Positions 11,361-23,013 of a stretch of 64,000 bases of DNA are shown in pieces (positions within the stretch are counted from its first letter, which is position 1; each line of letters begins with the position of its first letter). The stretch lies in the NCBI GenBank assembly GCA_963764565.1, contig CAVXTD010000027.1, positions 115,505 to 179,504 on the forward strand. The letters run 5' to 3'. Under the pieces are notes generated by a model. It was not told where the DNA came from and did no database searches. It worked only from the letters and a program-made list of their open reading frames with translations. Source of the DNA: DATBLE01 sp963764565. Its GTDB lineage: Bacteria > Actinomycetota > Thermoleophilia > Gaiellales > Gaiellaceae. Made by a program: the position numbers and the translations under genes.

Positions 11361-14300
11361 ATGACCCAGAGCATCCTCTTCTATCCCACAGTCGTCTCAA
11401 TCGCCGCCGTGGCGGTCATTGCCGCGTCAGCGGTTCACCTGCTGACCGCGATTCGCGCGACGCGCCGGGCGGGGGGGAAAGCGCACCGGCGCCTGTCCCC
11501 GATCGCCCTCTGGACGATTCCGCTCGTCCTCCTCCTTGCCCCCGCCTCCCAGGCGACGTCGACGAGCGCGGGCACGCAGATCACGATCGACCCGCTCACC
11601 GTCGACCACACGCTTCCCCAAAACTTCTGGGGGGTGACCGAGACGCCCTTCTTTCACAGTGACGCCAATCGTCCGGATTACATCGCGCTCGCGACGGCAC
11701 TCAAGCCGGAACTCCTCAGGACGGCCGTTCCCGCATACGACAGCTCGCTTCCTTCGAACATGAGCGATTCCTGGACGGACGCCCTCACGCTCTACGCAGC
11801 GCTCAAGGCAAGCGCAGGAACGAAGCTTCATCCGATTCTCTATTCATCGCCTCAGACACCCCTTCCGACCACGGCGTCTCCCTTCCAGGTGTCGAACGTC
11901 AACAACGATCCGAGCGACGGTCGAAGCCCGCAGGGGATGATCGCCTGGATCAGCTACTTGCTCCAGACGTACGGGAGCGATTCGATTGCGGGAATCGAGC
12001 CGTTCAACGAGCCTGGAAACCTTGGCTCGGGCGCGGGAGGCCCAGGCGGCGACTGGTACGAGACCTCGCCCGACGGCGGAGCAACGTCGGGCCGCGCGGC
12101 TGCGGATTGGGCGGCCGTGCACGTCCGCCAGTACGCGGACGCGATCCATGCTGCAGGGGGCGACCTCTCGCAGCTCAAGGTCTATGCGGGATCGTACTCG
12201 GGCGGTGCGCAAAACCGCACCAGCGGGCTCGCCGAGCTGGCTCGTGCGCTCGACGGAACGCCGCCGGACTGGCCGTGGCCGGACAGCAACCTGACCCATG
12301 TCAGCGGTCTGAGCTTCCACGGTTACGCCGAGTCGTTCGACGACCAGTCGCTCTTCAACTCGATCTTCTATCCAAGCTTCGTGCCGGACAAGAGCGGCTG
12401 GCTTGCGGCCGGCGACCAGATTCGCAAGCTCCTCGTCGACCGCGGCCGGCCCGATCTCGGAATGGCCCAAACCGAGCAGTTCTACCCCTTCTCGGACGGC
12501 CAGACGAACACCTCGAGAGCCGCCCTGAACGACATCGGACAGGCGATCGTCGCCGCCAACAAGCAGCAGGCCTGGAATCTGAACGCCTACATGTACCAGA
12601 CCATCTCCAGGCAGGAGATCACCGACGAGTCGAACGCGCCGCCCAACGTCGCCGGTACCCCCAACGACGGCCTGATCATCTACGACAAACGCGGCCCCTC
12701 AGGGTTTCCGACCTCCGGTCAGATGATCTCCGGCAACGTCCGCTACTACGCCCTGCGCGACATGGTCGGGCCCTTCCTGCACAACTACAAGCAGCAACTC
12801 GCCTTTTCGATCACGGGCGGCAACGACACGCCGCCGGGCTCCGCCGACAACTCCATCCGGCGCATCCAGGCCTCGGTCGGCCGCAGCGCCGACAAGACCA
12901 AGATCGCAGTCCTGGTCGTGAACGTCGACCTGAACAACTCGGAGGATGTGACGATCGACATCGGCGGCACCCCGGCAGGCCCCGTCACCGGCCTCTACAT
13001 GCCCTGGAACCAGGGCTGGCAGAGCCTGCCGGCGATAGCCCCGATCAGTGTCTCGGGGACCAGCTTCACGAAGACGATCGGCCCCGGCGAGGCCTATCTC
13101 TTCGAGGTGCCCGCGCCGGTCGGCACCTGGGGGAAGACGTCGGTGGGCTCGCTGACGCATGCGCTCGGTGGCAACTTCCTCGAGGCGTCGGGTCGGTATT
13201 CGCTCGCCTCGTCACAGCCGGTGAGCAAGCTGACCGCCTATCTGCAGGGTGGTGGGTCGCCGACGGCGATGCGGGCAGTGATCTACACGGACAGCGGGAA
13301 CCAGCCGGGCACGCTCGCAGCTGTTTCTCAGCCGGTCACGATCGCCGCCGGGCAGCCGGCGGGCTGGGTCGACTTCCCGGTGTCGGGCTCGCCGACCCTG
13401 GCGGCGGGCCAGTACTGGCTCGGATTGTGGGCCTCGAACACCAGCGCGCTCGGCTACTACGACAGCGTCGCCGGTGGCGGCTATTACACGCCTGCGACGT
13501 ATTCGGCGACGGCGAGTCCACCGACGAGTTGGCCCGGCGGTGGCGGTGCCGATTCGAACGCCTACTCGCTGTATGCAACGCTCGGTCTCGGTGCAGACAG
13601 CACTGCACCGATCAATACGGCCGCCCCGACGATCAGCGGCCCGGCGACCGTCGGCTCGACACTCAGCGCGACGACGGGAAGCTGGAACAACAGCCCGACC
13701 AGCTTCGCCTATCAGTGGCGCACGTGCGACACCGGCGGCGGCAACTGCTCCACGGTGGGGTCGAACAGCCCGACCTATGTGGCGGTTGCAAGCGATCTCG
13801 GTAGGACGATCAGGGTCGTGGTGACGGCAACAAACGCCGGCGGCCTCGACACCTGCGACCTCGGCACAGACGGCGTTCGTGCAATCGGGGGGAACGTTGG
13901 GAAAGACGACCGTCGGCGCGTTCCAGAATATGGGCGGCGGCAGCTTCCTGGAGGCGTCCGGCCCGTATGCACTGGCCTCGCCGGACTCGGTGAGCAAGCT
14001 GTCCGGATATGTCCAGGGTGGGGCAACGGCACAGACCATGCGAGCGGTGATCTACGCGGATGACGGCAGCAACCAGCCGGGCGCTTTCGTCGCGGTCTCA
14101 CAGGAGGTGACGGTGGCCGCCGGCGCGGCGGCAGCCTGGGTCGACTTCCCGCTGGCGGGCTCTGCGGCGCTGCCGGCGGGGCAGTACTGGCTCGGCTACT
14201 GGTACGGGAGCTCGAATGCGATCGAGTATCTGGGACGTCGTCTACGACGGCGGCCGCTATGCGCCGGCGACGTATGCGTCGACTGGGGATCCGCCGGCGG

Positions 14301-17300
14301 GCTGGCCTGGCGGTAGCAGTGACGATTCGCTCGCCTACTCGTTGTACGCCACGCTCGACAGCGGGACCGGCGGCACTGCGCCGAGCAACACGGCTGTGCC
14401 GGCGATCACGGGGACGGCCGCCGAGGGACAGGTGTTGGCGGCGTCGGCCGGGACCTGGACGAACGCCCCGACCAGCTTCACGTACCTGTGGCACAGCTGC
14501 GACTCCGGTGGGGCGAACTGCGCCGCGATCGGCGGTGCGACCAGCTCGACGTACACGCTGGTTGCTGCCGATGCGGGCAAGACGTTGCGGGTGGTCGTGA
14601 CCGCGACCAACGCGGCCGGCTCGGCGGCGGCGAGCTCGGTGCAGACGGCGGTCGTGCAGGCGGCGCCGGCGCCGACGACGTTGGGGAAGACGGCGGTCGG
14701 CGGGTTGACGCATGCCCCGGGCGGCAACTATCCTGGAGGCGTCGGGTCGGTACACGTTGGCTTCGGCGCGTCGGTGAGCAAGTTGTCGGCGTATGTGCAG
14801 GGTGGTGGGTCGGCGACGGCGATGCGGGCGGTGATCTATGCGGACAGCGGGAATCAGCCGGGCGCGTTCGTTGCTGTTTCTCAGCAGGTGACGGTCGCTG
14901 CCGGTCAGGCGGCGGGTTGGGTCGACTTCCCGGTCTCGGGGTCGCCGACGCTGCCCGCGGGCCAGTACTGGCTTGGGTTGTGGGCGTCGAACACGAGCGC
15001 TCTGGGCTACTACGACAGTGTTGCCAGCGGCGGCCGGTATGCGCCCTCGACCTACTCGGCGGGCAGCAATCCGCCGGCGAGCTGGCCGGGCGGGGGCAGC
15101 TTCGACTCGCTTGCCTACTCGTTGTATGCGACCTTGGGTGCGCCGCCGAGTGCTCCGGCGAACACTGCGTTGCCGGCGGTTTCGGGTACTGCGACCCAGG
15201 GGCAGGTGTTGAGTTCGACGACGGGGACGTGGTCGAACAATCCGTCTGGTTTTGCGTACCAGTGGCGGCGCTGCAACGCGGGGGGGACGGGCTGCGCCGA
15301 TATCGCCGGTGCGACCAACTCGACCTACACGTTGGTCGCTGCTGATGTGACGAACACGTTGCGGGTGGTCGTGACTGCGACCAATGGGGGCGGTTCGACT
15401 GCGGCGACTTCGGCTCAGACGGCGGTTGTGCAGGCGGCGCCGACTGCGCCGGCGAACACTGGGCTGCCGGCGGTCTCGGGTGCGGCTACTGAGGGTCAGC
15501 AGCTGAGCACGACGAACGGGAGTTGGACTGGTAGCCCGTCTGGTTTTGCCTATCAGTGGCAGCGCTGCGACAACGCGGGTGCGAACTGCTCCAACATCGC
15601 CGGCGCGATCGGCTCGACGTACACGCTGGTCTCCGGGGATGTCGGCAAGACGTTGCGGGTGGTGGTGACCGCGACCAACGCCGGCGGTTCGACTCCGGCG
15701 ACCTCGAGCGCGACCGCGGTTGTGCAGGCGGTGCCTACTCCGCCGGCGAATACCGCCTTGCCGGCGATCAGCGGGACGGCGACCGAGGGGCAGGTTCTGA
15801 GCGGGTCGAACGGCAGCTGGACTGGGAGCCCGTCCGGCTTCGCCTACCAGTGGCACAGCTGTGACGGCGCCGGTGCGAACTGTGCTGCGATCGGCGGTGC
15901 GACCAACTCGACCTACACGCTGGTCGGCGGGGATGTCGGCAAGACGATCCGGGTGGTCGTGACCGCGACCAACGCCGCCGGCTCCACGCCCGCAGTTTCC
16001 AACCAGACCGCGGTCGTGCAGGCGGCGCCGACTCCGCCGGCGAACACCGCCCTGCCGGCGATCACCGGCACCAGCACCGAGGGGCAGCAGCTGAGCACGA
16101 CGAACGGCAGCTGGACCGGCAGCCCGTCCGGCTTCGCCTACCAGTGGCAGCGCTGCGACAACGCGGGCGCGAACTGCTCCAACATCGGCGGCGCGACCGG
16201 CTCCACCTACACGCTGGTCTCAGGGGATGTCGGCAAGACGTTGCGGGTGGTCGTGACCGCGACCAACGCCGGCGGTTCCACTCCGGCGACCTCGAACCAA
16301 ACCGCGCTCGTGCAGGCGGCGCCGGCGCCGACGACGTTGGGGAAGACGGCGGTCGGCGCCCTGACGCACGCCCTCGGCGGCAACTATCTGGAGGCGTCGG
16401 GTCGGTACACGTTGGCTTCGTCGTCGTCGGTGAGCAAGTTGTCGGCGTATGTGCAGGGTGGTGGGTCGGCGACGGCGATGCGGGCGGTGATCTATGCGGA
16501 CAGCGGGAATCAGCCGGGCGCGTTCGTTGCTGTCTCTCAGCAGGTGACGGTCGCTGCCGGTCAGGCGGCGGGTTGGGTCGACTTCCCGGTCTCGGGGTCG
16601 CCGACGCTGCCCGCGGGCCAGTACTGGCTTGGGTTGTGGGCGTCGAACACGAGTGCTCTGGGCTACTACGACAGTGTTGCCAGCGGCGGCCGGTATGCGC
16701 CCTCGACCTACTCGGCGGGCAGCAATCCGCCGGCGAGCTGGCCGGGCGGGGGCAGCTTCGACTCGCTTGCCTACTCGTTGTATGCGACCTTGGGTGCGCC
16801 GCCGAGTGCTCCGGCGAACACTGCGTTGCCGGCGGTTTCGGGTACTGCGACCCAGGGGCAGGTGTTGAGTTCGACGACGGGGACGTTGGTCGAACAATCC
16901 GTCTGGTTTTGCTTACCAGTGGCGGCGCTGCAACGCGGGGGGGACGGGCTGCGCCGATATCGCCGGTGCGACCAACTCGACCTACACGTTGGTCGCTGCT
17001 GATGTGACGAACACGTTGCGGGTGGTCGTGACTGCGACCAATGGGGGCGGTTCGACTGCGGCGACTTCGGCTCAGACGGCGGTTGTGCAGGCGGCGCCGA
17101 CTGCGCCGGCGAACACTGGGCTGCCGGCGGTCTCGGGTGCGGCTACTGAGGGTCAGCAGCTGAGCACGACGAACGGGAGTTGGACTGGTAGCCCGTCTGG
17201 TTTTGCCTATCAGTGGCAGCGCTGCGACAACGCGGGTGCGAACTGCTCCAACATCGCCGGCGCGATCGGCTCGACGTACACGCTGGTCTCCGGGGATGTC

Positions 17301-19233
17301 GGCAAGACGTTGCGGGTGGTGGTGACCGCGACCAACGCCGGCGGTTCGACTCCGGCGACCTCGAGCGCGACCGCGGTTGTGCAGGCGGTGCCTACTGCGC
17401 CGGCGAATACCGCCTTGCCGGCGATCAGCGGGACGGCGACCGAGGGGCAGGTTCTGAGCGGGTCGAACGGCAGCTGGACTGGGAGCCCGTCCGGCTTCGC
17501 CTACCAGTGGCACAGCTGTGACGGCGCCGGTGCGAACTGTGCTGCGATCGGCGGTGCGACCAACTCGACCTACACGCTGGTCGGCGGGGATGTCGGCAAG
17601 ACGATCCGGGTGGTCGTGACCGCGACCAACGCCGCCGGCTCCACGCCCGCAGTTTCCAACCAGACCGCGGTCGTGCAGGCGGCGCCGACTCCGCCGGCGA
17701 ACACCGCCCTGCCGGCGATCACCGGCACCAGCACCGAGGGGCAGCAGCTGAGCACGACGAACGGCAGCTGGACCGGCAGCCCGTCCGGCTTCGCCTACCA
17801 GTGGCAGCGCTGCGACAACGCGGGCGCGAACTGCTCCAACATCGGCGGCGCGACCGGCTCCACCTACACGCTGGTCTCAGGGGATGTCGGCAAGACGTTG
17901 CGGGTGGTCGTGACCGCGACCAACGCCGGCGGTTCCACTCCGGCGACCTCGAACCAAACCGCGCTCGTGCAGGCGGCGCCGGCGCCGACGACGTTGGGGA
18001 AGACGGCGGTCGGCGCCTTGACGCACGCCCTCGGCGGCAACTATCCTGGAGGCGTCGGGTCGGTACGCGTTGGCTTCGGCGCAGTCGGTGAGCAAGTTGT
18101 CGGCGTATGTGCAGGGTGGTGGGTCGGCGACGGCGATGCGGGCGGTGATCTATGCGGACAGCGGGAATCAGCCGGGCGCGTTCGTTGCTGTCTCTCAGCA
18201 GGTGACGGTCGCTGCCGGTCAGGCGGCGGGTTGGGTCGACTTCCCGGTGTCGGGGTCGCCGACGCTGCCCGCGGGCCAGTACTGGCTTGGGTTGTGGGCG
18301 TCGAACACGAGTGCTCTGGGCTACTACGACAGTGTTGCCAGCGGCGGCCGGTATGCGCCCTCGACCTACTCGGCGGGCAGCAACCCGCCGGCGAGCTGGC
18401 CGGGCGGGGGCAGCTTCGACTCGCTTGCCTACTCGTTGTACGCGACCGTCGGCCCAACAGGCACGAGCGCACCCGCAAACACGGCCCTGCCGGCCATCTC
18501 CGGCACCGCCACCCAGGGGCAGGTCCTGAGCGCGACGAACGGCACCTGGACGAACGGCCCGACCGGCTTCGCCTATCAGTGGCACAGCTGCGACTCCGCC
18601 GGTGCGAACTGCGCCGCGATCGGCGGTGCGACCAACTCGACCTACACGCTGGTCGCTGCTGATGTGACGAACACGATCCGGGTGGTCGTGACCGCGACCA
18701 ACGCCGCCGGCTCCACCCCCGCCGTTTCCAACCAGACCGCGGTCGTGCAGGCTGGGCCGGGGGGAGCGACGTTGGGCAAGACGGCGGTCGGCGCGTTGAC
18801 GCATGCGCTCGGCGGTAACTATCTGGAGGCGTCGGGTCGGTACACGCTGGTCTCGTCGTCGTCGGTGACCAAGCTCACTGCGTACTTGCAGGGTGGTGGG
18901 TCGGCGACGGCGATGCGGGCGGTGATCTACGCGGACAGCGGGAACCAGCCGGGCGCGTTCGTTGCTGTCTCCCAGCAGGTGACGATCGCTGCCGGTCAGG
19001 CGGCCGGTTGGGTCGATTTCTCGATCTCGGGTTCGCCGACGCTGCCCGCGGGCCAGTACTGGCTCGGGCTGTGGGCGTCGAACACCAGCGCCCTCGGCTA
19101 CTACGACAGTGTTTCCAGCGGCGGCCGCTACGCGCCTACGACCTACTCGGCGGTCAGCAATCCGCCGGCGAGCTGGCCGGGAGGGGGCAGCTTCGACTCG
19201 CTCTCCTACTCCCTGTACGCGACCCTGAGCTGA
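11361..19233 (+). CDS. Polymodular secreted glycoside hydrolase (clan GH-A-like) with B and A modules
   Basis: The ATG at 11361 gives a hydrophobic segment at residues about 8-30 and a second, signal-like one at about 50-68 (WTIPLVLLLAPASQA). A (beta/alpha)8-type hydrolase domain follows to about residue 580. Its GIEPFNEPGN motif places the acid/base Glu at about residue 217, and MAQTEQFYP offers a nucleophile Glu at about residue 372; the N-E-P motif is typical of clan GH-A. The exact GH family and substrate cannot be told from sequence alone. After it come modules B-A, B-A, B-A-A-A-A, B-A-A-A-A, B-A and a terminal B ending at the TGA at 19233. There is no LPxTG motif or C-terminal membrane anchor. 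Frame changes occur near 13842, 14225, 14727 (compensated), 16886 and 18045, so the coordinates describe the intended gene of about 2,620 residues. It probably acts outside the cell on polysaccharide, with the repeats as spacer or binding modules. Confidence 0.75.
14654..17966 (+). repeat. Near-identical 1.66-kb tandem duplication (B-A-A-A-A), with partial third copy
   Basis: Copy 1 spans 14654-16309 and copy 2 spans 16310-17966, offset by 1,656-1,657 bp. They differ at only a handful of positions, such as CCTACTCCG versus CCTACTGCG near 15733 and 17393, and an extra T near 16886. The B module of a third copy continues from 17967 to about 18448 before the sequence diverges. Such identity implies recent unequal recombination or gene conversion. 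It is also a place where an assembly could miscount copies. Confidence 0.85.
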
Positions 19234-19363
19234 GTGCAGGCGGCTTCTGTTCCTTTGCCGCGTGTATTTTTCGCGGGCTCGCTCGAGAATTGAACTTGCA
19301 GGTCGCATTCGCTCGGAGCACGTACAGCCCGCCGTTTCCGCTTGGGCCGGCGGCCCCAGACAG

Positions 19364-20140
19364 ATGACAGAGCAGCACACCATCCTCACGACCCTGCTCA
19401 TCCGGTTGAGGCAGCGACTTCTCGATCCGGTACGCCGCGTGCTGCGGGTCGTCCGCGTGCTGCCCCTGCGCACGGCCGCGACGGTTCTCGCCGGTGGCGA
19501 GCGGCGCGTGGCGATCGGTTCGGGGAGCGTCTGGATCGTCGACCGGATCGACCGTCGCGTCTTCGAGGAGGTCTTCGTTGCCGTTACGTATGCAGGCGAC
19601 TACCAGGGCAAGCACGTACTCGATCTGGGCGCGCACAAGGGCTACTTCGGGGCCTATGCGCTCGTTCACGGAGCATCGACGGTTGTGTCCTACGAGCCCG
19701 CCGAAGCCAATTTCAGCCGGCTCCAGCGGGCGGCGGAGACCTTCCCGGGCTGGTCGGTCGTGAGGGCGGCGGTCGGGGTCGAGACCGGCGAGGCGACGCT
19801 CGCCCTCTCGGACGAGTCGTGGGCCCACCGGATCGGCGCCGGCGGCGAGCACTCGGAGAGCGTTCACGTCGTCGGCATCTCGGACATCCTCGGCGAGGCG
19901 CAGCAGCCGCTCGTGGTCAAGATGGACGTCGAGGGCCTCGAGTCCGAACTCGTGACCGCCGCGGGGCCCGACCTGTGGCGGCGCGCGGAGCGCATCTACG
20001 TGGAGTGGCATCCGTTCGCCTCGTGCAGCTTTCCCGAATTTCGGAGCCGGTTCGAGCAGATGGGGTTCAGCGCGGCGCCGGACGTCAGCGGCGGGGTGCT
20101 GCGGCTGACTCGGAGCGGCGCAGCGAGCGCGGTCGCCTGA
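19364..20140 (+). CDS. FkbM-family SAM-dependent methyltransferase
   Basis: The 258-residue protein has an AdoMet-binding motif I (VLDLGAHKGYFGAYAL, residues about 84-99), the downstream acidic strand VVSYEPAEANF, and the FkbM-type KMDVEGLESEL segment followed by VEWHP. FkbM enzymes usually O-methylate sugars or polyketides. I chose the ATG at 19364 because it precedes a plausible helical N-terminus; the open frame extends back to 19262 without conserved sequence. It is convergent with the sugar acyltransferase/aminotransferase pair downstream and follows the giant hydrolase gene by 130 bp, so modification of a surface glycan is a reasonable inference. The specific acceptor is unknown. Confidence 0.8.
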   Translation: MTEQHTILTTLLIRLRQRLLDPVRRVLRVVRVLPLRTAATVLAGGERRVAIGSGSVWIVDRIDRRVFEEVFVAVTYAGDYQGKHVLDLGAHKGYFGAYALVHGASTVVSYEPAEANFSRLQRAAETFPGWSVVRAAVGVETGEATLALSDESWAHRIGAGGEHSESVHVVGISDILGEAQQPLVVKMDVEGLESELVTAAGPDLWRRAERIYVEWHPFASCSFPEFRSRFEQMGFSAAPDVSGGVLRLTRSGAASAVA

Positions 20141-20154
20141 CCGCGACGGGGTAT

Positions 20155-20661
20155 CTAGGCTGACAGCTCGCGGTTGAGAGCGAGCGCGCGGGCCGGAAGC
20201 CCGATCACGGTCTCGCCGGGCGCGACATCGCGCGTGACGACGGCCCCGGCCCCGACGAATGCCCGCTCTCCGATCCGGACGCCGCCCAGGATCACGGCTC
20301 CGGAGCCGATCGTCGCCCCGCGTCCGACCAGTGTCGTGATGAGATCAAAGTCCTCGGGCGCATAGAGCGAGCCTGCCTCGTCGGTCGCACGCGGGTACTT
20401 GGCGTTGATGAACATGACCCCGTGGCCGACGAAGACCTCGTCCTCGATGTCGACGCCCTCGCAGATGAACGTATGGCTCTGGATCTTGCAGTTCGCTCCG
20501 ACCGTCGCTCCCCGCTGGATCTCGATGAACGTTCCGATGCGAGTGTTGTCGCCGATGCGGCAGCCGTAGAGGTTCGTGAAGGAATGGACGACGACGTTCG
20601 TGCCGAACTCGACGTCGTCGATCAGCCGGAACGGCGCGTCGTTGACGGGGCCGCCGCTCAT
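20155..20661 (-). CDS. Left-handed beta-helix sugar N-acyltransferase (FdtC/WlbB-like)
   Basis: The 168-residue protein is built almost entirely of hexapeptide repeats (I-G-D-N-T-R-I-G, V-G-A-N-C-K-I, I-G-S-G-A-V-I-L-G-G-V-R-I-G), the signature of LbH acyltransferases. The stretch VVHSFTNLYGCRIG and the HTFICEGV and FINAKYPRA segments match N-acetyltransferases acting on nucleotide-linked aminosugars. Its stop/start overlaps the upstream aminotransferase gene by four bases, so the pair is almost certainly co-transcribed. The enzyme would acylate the amino group that the aminotransferase installs. Exact sugar and acyl donor cannot be read from sequence. Confidence 0.8.
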   Translation of the reverse strand: MSGGPVNDAPFRLIDDVEFGTNVVVHSFTNLYGCRIGDNTRIGTFIEIQRGATVGANCKIQSHTFICEGVDIEDEVFVGHGVMFINAKYPRATDEAGSLYAPEDFDLITTLVGRGATIGSGAVILGGVRIGERAFVGAGAVVTRDVAPGETVIGLPARALALNRELSA

Positions 20662-21798
20662 CGCCCACCGAAGAAGTCGCCGACCGCGTCGACGACCGCC
20701 TGGAGCTGCTCCTCGGTGATTCCGGGGAAGATCGGCAGGGTGATCAGCTCGCGCGCGAGCGCCTCGGCGACCGGGCGGCTTCCCTCCACGTAGCCCAGCT
20801 CCGAAAACACCGGCATCAGATGGATCGGCTGCGGATAGTGCCGTCCCGTGCCGATACGTCTCTCACGAAGGAAGACCTCGAGGTGCGTCGACTGAGCTGT
20901 CCGGATCGGGTACAGGTGCCACACCGGGCTGCTGCCTGCGGGAACGGGCGGCGGCTCGATGTCGCCGATCCCCGCGAGCGACTCGGTGTAGAAGCGGGCA
21001 GCATTCGCGCGGGACTCGTTCCAGCCGTCCAGCTCCGGAAGCTTCTGGAGCAGGATGGCCGCCTGGATCGTGTCGAGCCGGGCCGTACAGCCGAGCAGCT
21101 CGTGATGGTTCTTTCTCGTCTGGCCGTGCTCCCGCAGAGCCCGGAGTCGTGCGACGACGCTCTCGTCGTCGGTGACGAGCGCGCCACCGTCGCCCATTGC
21201 TCCGAGGTTCTTGCTCGGATAGAAGCTGAAGGCGGCCATGTGCCCGGCGGCCCCCGCGCGCAGGCCGTCGCGGACTGCTCCGTGCGCCTGACACGCGTCC
21301 TCGACCACCGTGAGCTCGAACCGGCTCGCGATCTCCTTCAGCGCTTGCATGTCGGCCAGCTGGCCGTAGAGGTGAACGGGCAGCAGGAACCTCGACCGCG
21401 CCGTGATCGCCGCCTCGACCGCCGCCGGATCGATGTTGTAGTCCCGTTCGCTCACGTCGACGATCACCGGCCATCCCCCGGCCTGCACGACCGCCGTCGC
21501 CGTCGCCGCGAAGGTGTTTGCCGGAAGGAGCACCTCGTCGCCGGGCTCGATGCCGGCGGCGATCAGCGACAGGCGAAGCGCGTCGGCGCCGCTGGCGAGG
21601 CCGACGCAGAACGCTCGCTCGCAGTAGGCGGCGAAGGCTTCCTCGAACTCCTTGAACCTGCGGCCCGTTCGTGTAGGCCTCACTGTCGATCAGGTCGGAG
21701 ATCGCCGCCAGGATCTGGCCTTTCAAGCTTTGATGCGAGTGACTCAGGTCGACGAAGGGAACTTCGACCAGGGGTCGCTCAAGCTGGCCTTCGAGCAT
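20658..21798 (-). CDS. DegT/DnrJ/EryC1 family PLP-dependent sugar aminotransferase (frameshifted)
   Basis: This is a nucleotide-sugar aminotransferase of about 379 residues. The N-terminus (VEVPFVDLSHSHQSLK) begins at the ATG at 21798. A single extra T near 21655 splits it from the remaining 341 residues. Visible landmarks are the GLASGADALRLSL segment that binds the cofactor phosphate, VVEDACQAHGA, and FSFYPSKNLGAMGDGG containing the Schiff-base lysine. Homologues such as FdtB and QdtB aminate 3-keto-6-deoxy dTDP-sugars. The adjacent overlapping acyltransferase fits a 3-acylamido-dideoxyhexose product. The isomerase and RmlA/RmlB steps are not in the window. Confidence 0.8.
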
Positions 21799-21997
21799 GG
21801 ACGGAATGTAGTTGCGACTCCGGTGCTCTCACTCGCCCATTGGACGAGACCACATTGGCCGACCGTTGAGGATTCGTCGTCATGCGCGCTCGGCCACGTC
21901 CGGGAACGGCTCGCACAAGAGGATTCGGTCAGGCCGCGCGGAAACCCCGAACGGTGCCATGGTGAGGGCAGGACTCGCAGACCCCGCTAAAAGGGCA

Positions 21998-22894
21998 ATG
22001 AGCCACGACCAGCCCGAATCCCTCGGTGTGGTTGAAGCGTTCTCCGGCCCGATCAGCCCGGAGCTCGCTCTCGTCTGCCCGGAGCTCGGACGCCTCGCCC
22101 GCCGCCAACTCCCCGAGCCGGGCGAGGTCTACTGCGGTACGTATCCACGTCAGGCGACCGCCGCTCCCCACACCGAGCACGCAGTCGCGCTTCGACGACT
22201 TCCGGACGATCTTCACGACGCCATTCGCCTCAAACCTGCGATCGCGCCCGTTCGCGACGAAGAGCGGGCGCCGCCGCCTTCTCCGCCCGAGCAGAGTAGC
22301 GTCCCCGTTCAGCAGGCCGCAGCTTCGGGTACGGATGAGGTCTCGGCGGACGCGCCCCGCCGGGTCGCCCTTCGTTCTGTCCTGATTGTCGCAGGCTCGA
22401 TCGCAGCTCTCATCGGCGTCCCGGAGCTGGGAACCTTGTTCCGGGAGAATCGGCCGACACTCGCCCCGGCGGTGACGTCGGAGCCTCCGGCGCGCCCGAG
22501 CGCTCCCGCGACCGAGAACGGGATCCCCCAGCAGCCGAGTCTCACGGTCGGCGACTCAGGGGCGGAGAAGGCGGGACGACCCGGCGAGACGAGCCCGCCC
22601 GCGTCGACTCCGAATCCGGCCCCGCTCGCACTCAACTTGCACTGGCCGCCGAACGCCAAGGCGACCTACTACAACGTCCAGGTCTATCGAGGGACGACGA
22701 AGGTCTTCGAGGCCTGGCCGGCTGCGGCACGGGTGAAGCTACCTCGCAACTGGACCTACCGAGGGAGCCGCTACCGGCTGACTCCGGGTCTCTACAAGTG
22801 GTTCGCCTGGCCTGGATTCGGTACCCGCTCGGCGGACCGTTACGGACAGCTCCCCAAGCGCGGAACGTTTTACGTCGCTCAGCCGACCGGCTGA
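21998..22894 (+). CDS. Membrane-anchored protein of unknown function with proline-rich linker
   Basis: The open frame starts at 21812, but the ATG at 21998 is the most sensible start (298 residues). Residues about 1-120 are hydrophilic. One transmembrane helix follows at about 126-148 (VLIVAGSIAALIGVPELGTLF), then a Pro/Ala/Ser-rich linker. A C-terminal domain of about 90 residues begins LALNLHWPPNAKATYYNVQVYRG and resembles a fibronectin-III strand arrangement. The topology suggests a cytoplasmic N-terminus and an exported C-terminal domain. I do not recognise a family. It stands alone between the sugar genes and metK. Confidence 0.55.
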   Translation: MSHDQPESLGVVEAFSGPISPELALVCPELGRLARRQLPEPGEVYCGTYPRQATAAPHTEHAVALRRLPDDLHDAIRLKPAIAPVRDEERAPPPSPPEQSSVPVQQAAASGTDEVSADAPRRVALRSVLIVAGSIAALIGVPELGTLFRENRPTLAPAVTSEPPARPSAPATENGIPQQPSLTVGDSGAEKAGRPGETSPPASTPNPAPLALNLHWPPNAKATYYNVQVYRGTTKVFEAWPAAARVKLPRNWTYRGSRYRLTPGLYKWFAWPGFGTRSADRYGQLPKRGTFYVAQPTG

Positions 22895-23013
22895 CGGCAC
22901 ACCCGTCCTCAACCTTCTGCTACACGACAGCCGCCCGTTTGTCGGGCGCACGCCGGCTCCGCGCACTAGATCGTGACGGAACAGAAGCTGTACCCCCGGA
23001 AGGAGAGTCTCGC

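Noticed and set aside
6420..18450. Regular repeats considered as a CRISPR or minisatellite array
   Set aside because: The units are 280-1,660 bp, coding, and lack short identical repeats with unique spacers; they are protein domain repeats.
22895..23013. SAM riboswitch or terminator before metK
   Set aside because: Only a weak 6-bp hairpin (CGCCCG/CGGGCG near 22933-22950) is present; no SAM aptamer pattern was seen.
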